Virus record (IMG/VR): IMGVR_UViG_3300017989_006421 | Coordinates: 1-64,000 of that record | DNA from: a virus | Strand: one strand, 5' to 3' | DNA length: 64,000 bases | Part shown: positions 60,154-64,000 of the stretch, piece by piece | How the letters are laid out: each line of letters begins with the position of its first letter | How positions within the stretch are numbered: the stretch's first letter is position 1 | The notes under the pieces: model-generated | The model's database searches: none | Seen by the model: the letters and a program-made list of their open reading frames with translations, nothing else | What the model was told of the DNA's origin: nothing | Translations under genes and position numbers: made by a program

Positions 60154-60602
60154 TAGTCCAAGCGGGTGTGCAACATCTTTCGATCATCGCGTGTCTGAAT
60201 GAACAATTTCATCTTGATATGCCGGGTTTTTGTTGGGACCGGGAAGATTGGATTAGCCGTCAAATTGAACAAGGTGATTTTTGGCTCCTTCTTGGGGACG
60301 ATCAGGACAACCAAGTTACTGGGGCTCTGTGTCTCAAACATAAACCAGATGACGAATTGCACATTTTGACTTTGGCTGTATCCCCCAGGGGTGAAGGTCG
60401 GGGTGCCTGTTTAGTTGAATTTGCCAAACAGCGGGCCGTGCAATTAGACTGTGCTCGGTTAACCGTGGATTCTTTTGAGGAGTATGGGCTGTTAGATTTC
60501 TACCAGGGGCAGGGGTTTGAAGTGGTGGGAACAACAGGACCACGAGAATGGACTTCCTATAGTTTCGTCTGGTATACAGAGGCTGATACTCATGTTGAAT
60601 GA
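60150..60602 (+). CDS. GNAT acetyltransferase
   Basis: A 150-residue protein. LHILTLAVSPRGEGRGACLVE is the acetyl-CoA binding motif A, and YGLLDFYQGQGFEVVG the usual C-terminal motif B. The target is unknown. The ATG overlaps the upstream stop as ATGA. Confidence 0.8.
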   Translation: MIVQAGVQHLSIIACLNEQFHLDMPGFCWDREDWISRQIEQGDFWLLLGDDQDNQVTGALCLKHKPDDELHILTLAVSPRGEGRGACLVEFAKQRAVQLDCARLTVDSFEEYGLLDFYQGQGFEVVGTTGPREWTSYSFVWYTEADTHVE

Positions 60603-61305
60603 GCATTTCGTGTCTATCCAGGGAGAAGGTCCTTCGACTGGGCATCCCGCTACTTTTATCCGTTTTGCTGGGTGTAATCTCAAATGCGCATGGTGTGACA
60701 CACCTTACGCCCAGAAAAAGGATGGAGGAGTCCAGATTACTGCAGAGGAATTGGCTCGTAAAGTAATCCAGGGGCCACAGCTTTGTGTGTTTACCGGTGG
60801 GGAACCTATGCTTTACCAAGAGACTATACAGAGAGTAATTGCTCTTTGTGCTCCGTTGGGCCATCGTTTTGAGATTGAGACGAATGGGACTATTGGTCCT
60901 AAGAATGGGTCTGCTGGTGAATATCTTGAGGTGTGGACGACCCGACTCCCTAGAACTGGCCCTAATTGGGAACACCAAGAATCGGGGGTTACCCCTGTTT
61001 TGCGAATGGTTTTTAGTCCCAAATTCGAGTGGGTCAAACAAGACTACATGAGAGAAGATTTTGTGTGGGCACGAAACTACACCATCAAAGCTCCAGTACG
61101 AAATCGTGATGAAGTTCAAGCACTGGAAATTTGGCTTAAAAAATTGAATCTATCCTTTGACGATGTTTGGTTGATGCCTTTGGGGACCACCGCGAGTAAG
61201 ATTAGGAAAGAAGCAGATTGGTTAATTCAGGCCGCCATCGAATTTGGTTTCAAGGTCAGTTTTCGCACTCACGTGCTACTGTGGGACAACAAACGAGGCG
61301 TATGA
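60592..61305 (+). CDS. queE: 7-carboxy-7-deazaguanine synthase QueE
   Basis: A 237-residue radical SAM protein. It begins NEHFVSIQGEGPSTGHPATF, then CNLKCAWCD with the CxxxCxxC cluster, and FTGGEPMLY as the SAM-binding GGE. It turns the QueD product into 7-carboxy-7-deazaguanine (CDG). Phages use this route for modified DNA bases or tRNA queuosine. It overlaps the GNAT gene by 11 bases. Confidence 0.9.
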   Translation: MLNEHFVSIQGEGPSTGHPATFIRFAGCNLKCAWCDTPYAQKKDGGVQITAEELARKVIQGPQLCVFTGGEPMLYQETIQRVIALCAPLGHRFEIETNGTIGPKNGSAGEYLEVWTTRLPRTGPNWEHQESGVTPVLRMVFSPKFEWVKQDYMREDFVWARNYTIKAPVRNRDEVQALEIWLKKLNLSFDDVWLMPLGTTASKIRKEADWLIQAAIEFGFKVSFRTHVLLWDNKRGV

Positions 61306-61345
61306 TTGCGCCTAAGATAGAACCGGTGACTTGAGGAGATGGCTA

Positions 61346-61639
61346 ATGGATGAAGAGCCGCAATCGCAGATGGACGTTGCGAAGTGGGAATATTTGCAGA
61401 AACGTCTGGTAGAGATCATAAAGGCCGCAGAAGAAAAATTGGAGTTGGCACTTCATAGAGTACATGCGGTCCATCACGTAGATATCCTTGTCCAGGAGGC
61501 GGCAGCCAATTTTGGTAAGGCTATAGATGAACAGCGAACAGCACTCTTGGATAAGTACCTTTTCGGTGAGAAATTTGATGTACTCGAAGCGATCAAGTGT
61601 TTTGAAACATTTTGTAGTGAACAGGTGAAAAGGCGATGA
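61346..61639 (+). CDS. Hypothetical helical protein
   Basis: A 97-residue protein with a long coiled-coil-like helix (LQKRLVEIIKAAEEKLELAL). GGAG lies seven bases before the ATG at 61346. Overlaps the next gene as ATGA. Function unknown. Confidence 0.55.
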   Translation: MDEEPQSQMDVAKWEYLQKRLVEIIKAAEEKLELALHRVHAVHHVDILVQEAAANFGKAIDEQRTALLDKYLFGEKFDVLEAIKCFETFCSEQVKRR

Positions 61640-61821
61640 AGAATCGGGGCAGGCAAACACGTGTGGTGAACGTGAGTGTCGGGTGGAACGCCCCCAGAAG
61701 GTGGAATGCCCTCGGTAGGCGAGCAGCCGCTGTGTCGTTGAAAACGGATACCGCTTACCCTTGTGATGCACAATGCCGGTATAAAACGTCTCGTGGCTAT
61801 CATTTAGCGCAGTCGCAATAA
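61636..61821 (+). CDS. Hypothetical basic small protein
   Basis: A 61-residue, Arg-rich protein. The coupling ATGA overlap supports it; composition is otherwise unusual and no family is known. Confidence 0.4.
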   Translation: MKNRGRQTRVVNVSVGWNAPRRWNALGRRAAAVSLKTDTAYPCDAQCRYKTSRGYHLAQSQ

Positions 61822-61831
61822 GAGGTAAATG

Positions 61832-61978
61832 ATGAAACTAAAATGTGTATCGCCGCAAGTTGGGGTAACTTGGTTTTGGGGATTTGCCTTGGGCGTGACG
61901 ATAGTAGCGGTAATTCTATTGAACAACCGGGTCAAGGAGTTAAGTCAGGTTGTCAACGATCTATTGCAGGCTCAATAG
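61832..61978 (+). CDS. Tiny membrane protein, 48 residues
   Basis: ATG with GAGG seven bases upstream. VTWFWGFALGVTIVAVILL is one membrane helix, followed by a short amphipathic helix (NRVKELSQVVNDLLQAQ). It resembles small phage membrane anchors such as i-spanin-like peptides; role unknown. Confidence 0.55.
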   Translation: MKLKCVSPQVGVTWFWGFALGVTIVAVILLNNRVKELSQVVNDLLQAQ

Positions 61979-62026
61979 TCGGGAACTTGAAGCATCGCGG
62001 TAGGGTTTAGCTTGTAAGCTGGGGTA

Positions 62027-62038
62027 ATGTAACGCGTT
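62027..62038. promoter_or_regulatory. Perfect 12-base palindrome
   Basis: GTAACGCGTTAC lies in the 92-base gap before the Ala-rich gene. It may be an operator, but it is short and no second copy was noticed. Confidence 0.3.
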
Positions 62039-62070
62039 ACAGCGGTGGAATTCAACAATTGGAGGAAACG

Positions 62071-62661
62071 ATGTTCTTTAGTCGGATAAAAAAGCTATTG
62101 GACGCGTTGTTGTACGAGAATACAGCCGCAGAGTACTGGGCGACGTGCAATATTGCAGCTAAGAGTGCCGCGGAAGTAGCCAGGCAAAGACCCACGGATG
62201 AGAACGTTAGAGCAGCGGAGGTTTCTGCGGCTGAGTTTGCGGCACTAGATAAACCACATCTAGATGTTTCAGCGGCTGTTCTAGCCGAGGCTTGGAAAGA
62301 CGCCCCTTCGTGGACTGCTTTTGAAGAGGCTTGTAATGAGCTATACCGGGCTATTGACGAAAACCGAGTATATCAGCAGGCTCAGTATGCGTATGACGCA
62401 GCTGGGGCGAAGAGGGTTTCATGCGAGTGGGTGTGTAAGCGAATAGCTGATCCTGACAGAGCAAAAGCAAAGAAAGCTGCTGCCAGAGCGGTCGAAGCAG
62501 TGAAAGAAGCTAAGCGTGCGCGTGATGCTTTGCCAAACCCCAGTCTAGCAGCAGTGCATCGCAAGTGGTGTCAAGAATTTCAGCAGCTACTAGCTAGCGA
62601 TTTGCCCACGGAGACTTGCGTGAGCAGACCGCATTTTGCGCGACCCAAGCGGCCACGGTAG
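62071..62661 (+). CDS. Ala-rich helical protein
   Basis: A 196-residue protein dominated by Ala, Glu and Lys, predicted all-helical (AKKAAARAVEAVKEAKRARD). GGAGG lies before the ATG. Function unknown. Confidence 0.6.
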   Translation: MFFSRIKKLLDALLYENTAAEYWATCNIAAKSAAEVARQRPTDENVRAAEVSAAEFAALDKPHLDVSAAVLAEAWKDAPSWTAFEEACNELYRAIDENRVYQQAQYAYDAAGAKRVSCEWVCKRIADPDRAKAKKAAARAVEAVKEAKRARDALPNPSLAAVHRKWCQEFQQLLASDLPTETCVSRPHFARPKRPR

Positions 62662-62665
62662 CTAG

Positions 62666-62761
62666 ATGTGTAGGTTGAGTCGTTTCGTCGTTAGCTTCTA
62701 CGGAACACGTACGCTTGCGGCGGTTGCGGATGGGATTGTCCGAGAAGAAATGGGTCACTAG
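62666..62761 (+). CDS. Possible 31-residue protein
   Basis: A short frame MCRLSRFVVSFYGTRTLAAV and 11 more residues fills the gap before the DHH gene. There is no good ribosome site, so translation is uncertain. Confidence 0.25.
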   Translation: MCRLSRFVVSFYGTRTLAAVADGIVREEMGH

Positions 62762-62773
62762 CTGGAGAAGAAT

Positions 62774-63886
62774 GTGGATATCGCGTCCTGGAAACCCAAC
62801 CCAGTAGTTGAAGCCCAATTTGAGGGGTTTTTGGCTTTAGTAGAAGCGAATAAGACCAAGAAGTGGTTTCTATTCAGTCATGACGCCCCTGATCCGGATT
62901 CTATGGCCTCGATTATGGGTCTGGAATTCCTTCTTAAGATGCTGGGCGTAGAGTCGATAGTAGGTTGTCACTTTGGTCCGATCGGGGATCATCGAAATAT
63001 GGCTATGAAATCGGTTCTGGATATTTCGTTGAATCAACTAAGTTCTAAATCACTTCAAGAGTGTGATTGGAACGACTCAGTTATTGTACTGTTGGATTGT
63101 AGTCCAGGTAGTTCCAATATTTCTTGCTTAGGTTCGATTCCTGCACCGAAGTTGGTAATTGATCACCACCGCACCGATCAAAAACATGCAGAGGACTGTC
63201 TTTACATCGTAGATATGGTAGGAGCCACCTCTACTTTGATTTGTAATTTGGGACACCAGATAGTTGCTTATCTGCGTGAAGGGGATCATGACTTCTTGTC
63301 TGGGGAAACACAAGATCTTGCTACTGCGTTGGCTGTGGCGATTAAAACAGATACTAGGGATTTTCGATCTGATAACGTGACTCCAGGGGATTTTCGTGCA
63401 TACCAATTCGCTAGTCAATACGCTAGCGAAGATGATTTAGACCAGATCGTAAATTACCAAATCCCTTCGTATGTAATGGATTACTTGATGCAGGGGTGGA
63501 AAAACCGGCTTGAGCCTCACGCCCCCAATTTCATAACCGGTATTGGTTTTATCAACCCCGACCACAAAGCTTGCCTGTCTCTTCTGGCTGAAGAATTCCT
63601 GCAAGTTGAAGGGGTTGGTTTGGTTGTAGTCTACGGCTTAGTGGAAAATGCTCTAATGGCTTCTGTTCGCATTAGACAACAGAGCACACGTGATGCTAGA
63701 CTGGTAATTGATGGTGTCTTCGGTAAGGAGTTTGGAGGAACTAAAGCGAAAAATCGGGTGGGCGGGGCTGCGGTTCCTTTCAACATTTTTGATGTCAGCG
63801 GTTTTGGTGAATCTGACAAAGCCCAGTTCTGGGGACTTGTAAAAACTCAGGTCGAGTCTAAGTTTATCCAAACATTGTCGAAATAA
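62774..63886 (+). CDS. DHH-family phosphoesterase
   Basis: A 370-residue protein. FSHDAPDPDSMAS is motif I, LLDCSPG motif II, LVIDHHRTD motif III (DHH), and the DHHA1 end has AKNRVGGAAVP. It belongs with NrnA/RecJ-like enzymes that cut short oligonucleotides or cyclic dinucleotides, such as nanoRNA or pAp. In a phage it might degrade signalling dinucleotides, which is inference. GTG start with GGAGAAG upstream. Confidence 0.85.
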   Translation: MDIASWKPNPVVEAQFEGFLALVEANKTKKWFLFSHDAPDPDSMASIMGLEFLLKMLGVESIVGCHFGPIGDHRNMAMKSVLDISLNQLSSKSLQECDWNDSVIVLLDCSPGSSNISCLGSIPAPKLVIDHHRTDQKHAEDCLYIVDMVGATSTLICNLGHQIVAYLREGDHDFLSGETQDLATALAVAIKTDTRDFRSDNVTPGDFRAYQFASQYASEDDLDQIVNYQIPSYVMDYLMQGWKNRLEPHAPNFITGIGFINPDHKACLSLLAEEFLQVEGVGLVVVYGLVENALMASVRIRQQSTRDARLVIDGVFGKEFGGTKAKNRVGGAAVPFNIFDVSGFGESDKAQFWGLVKTQVESKFIQTLSK

Positions 63887-63891
63887 CCTAT

Positions 63892-64000
63892 ATGTCAAAG
63901 AAAGTCCAAATTGTTCCCTCGTTCACTTTACCTTGTTATCTTCATGGCGAGACTGTAGAATCTGAGGTTCTAAGGAAAAAATGTTTCTTTGGATTCGAGG
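63892..64000 (+). CDS. Partial protein at the right edge
   Basis: An ATG six bases after the DHH stop opens a frame that runs off the window. The 36 residues begin MSKKVQIVPSFTLPCYLHGE and cannot be assigned. Confidence 0.45.
   Translation, partial: MSKKVQIVPSFTLPCYLHGETVESEVLRKKCFFGFE

Overview
The window looks like part of the genome of a large contractile-tailed bacteriophage (a jumbo-type myovirus). Genes are tightly packed and often overlap by ATGA or GTGA. TTG and GTG starts are common. The gene set is viral: a tail sheath, a RecA/UvsX-like recombinase, a CHC2 primase, a family A DNA polymerase, a sliding clamp, three or four helicases, a class II ribonucleotide reductase, small zinc-finger proteins and many orphans. 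The host cannot be named from the sequence; sigma70-type promoters and classical Shine-Dalgarno sites fit an ordinary bacterium.

Layout. 1-7883 runs leftward: two methyltransferase/acyltransferase-like genes and a run of small zinc-binding and acidic orphans, with a cytidine-deaminase-like protein. A lone rightward gene sits at 7937-8233. 8230-16040 runs leftward: recombinase, nucleoside diphosphate kinase, Cas4/RecB-like nuclease, HU protein, primase, ClpP-like protease and a DinG/XPD-type helicase. 16181-23541 runs rightward: tail sheath, an ADP-ribosyltransferase-like protein and a SNF2-type helicase. 23534-47582 runs leftward: a truncated tRNA-Met, a pyruvoyl arginine decarboxylase, a GroES-like co-chaperonin, a run of three structured hairpins, a zinc-finger/methyltransferase fusion, a tRNA-Lys pair, RNA ligase, HAD nucleotidase, UDG-polymerase fusion, UvrD helicase, macro domain protein, QueD, sliding clamp, and a MoxR/VWA pair. 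Two tandem consensus sigma70 promoters at 47602-47694 drive this block. 47818-64000 runs rightward: dCMP deaminase, likely virion proteins, a Tad1/Acb2-like anti-defence protein, an orphan region with a tRNA minihelix, class II RNR, GNAT, QueE and a DHH phosphoesterase.

The most striking locus is 31844-33995. A tRNA-Lys(UUU) gene is split between anticodon positions 34 and 35 by a 612-nt intron with group I hallmarks. The intron carries an HNH endonuclease gene broken by two frame changes. Next to it lie an intact tRNA-Lys(CUU), an RNA ligase and an overlapping HAD phosphatase. I infer, without proof, that this could be a cassette that restores lysine tRNA after attack by host anticodon nucleases.

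Other genes that may act against host defence are a Tad1/Acb2-type cyclic-nucleotide sponge, a possible Tad2-like protein, and a macro domain that could remove ADP-ribose. QueD and QueE suggest part of a 7-deazaguanine pathway, split over two loci. The VWA-type partner of the MoxR ATPase is interrupted at a run of five C, either by mutation or by programmed +1 frameshifting.
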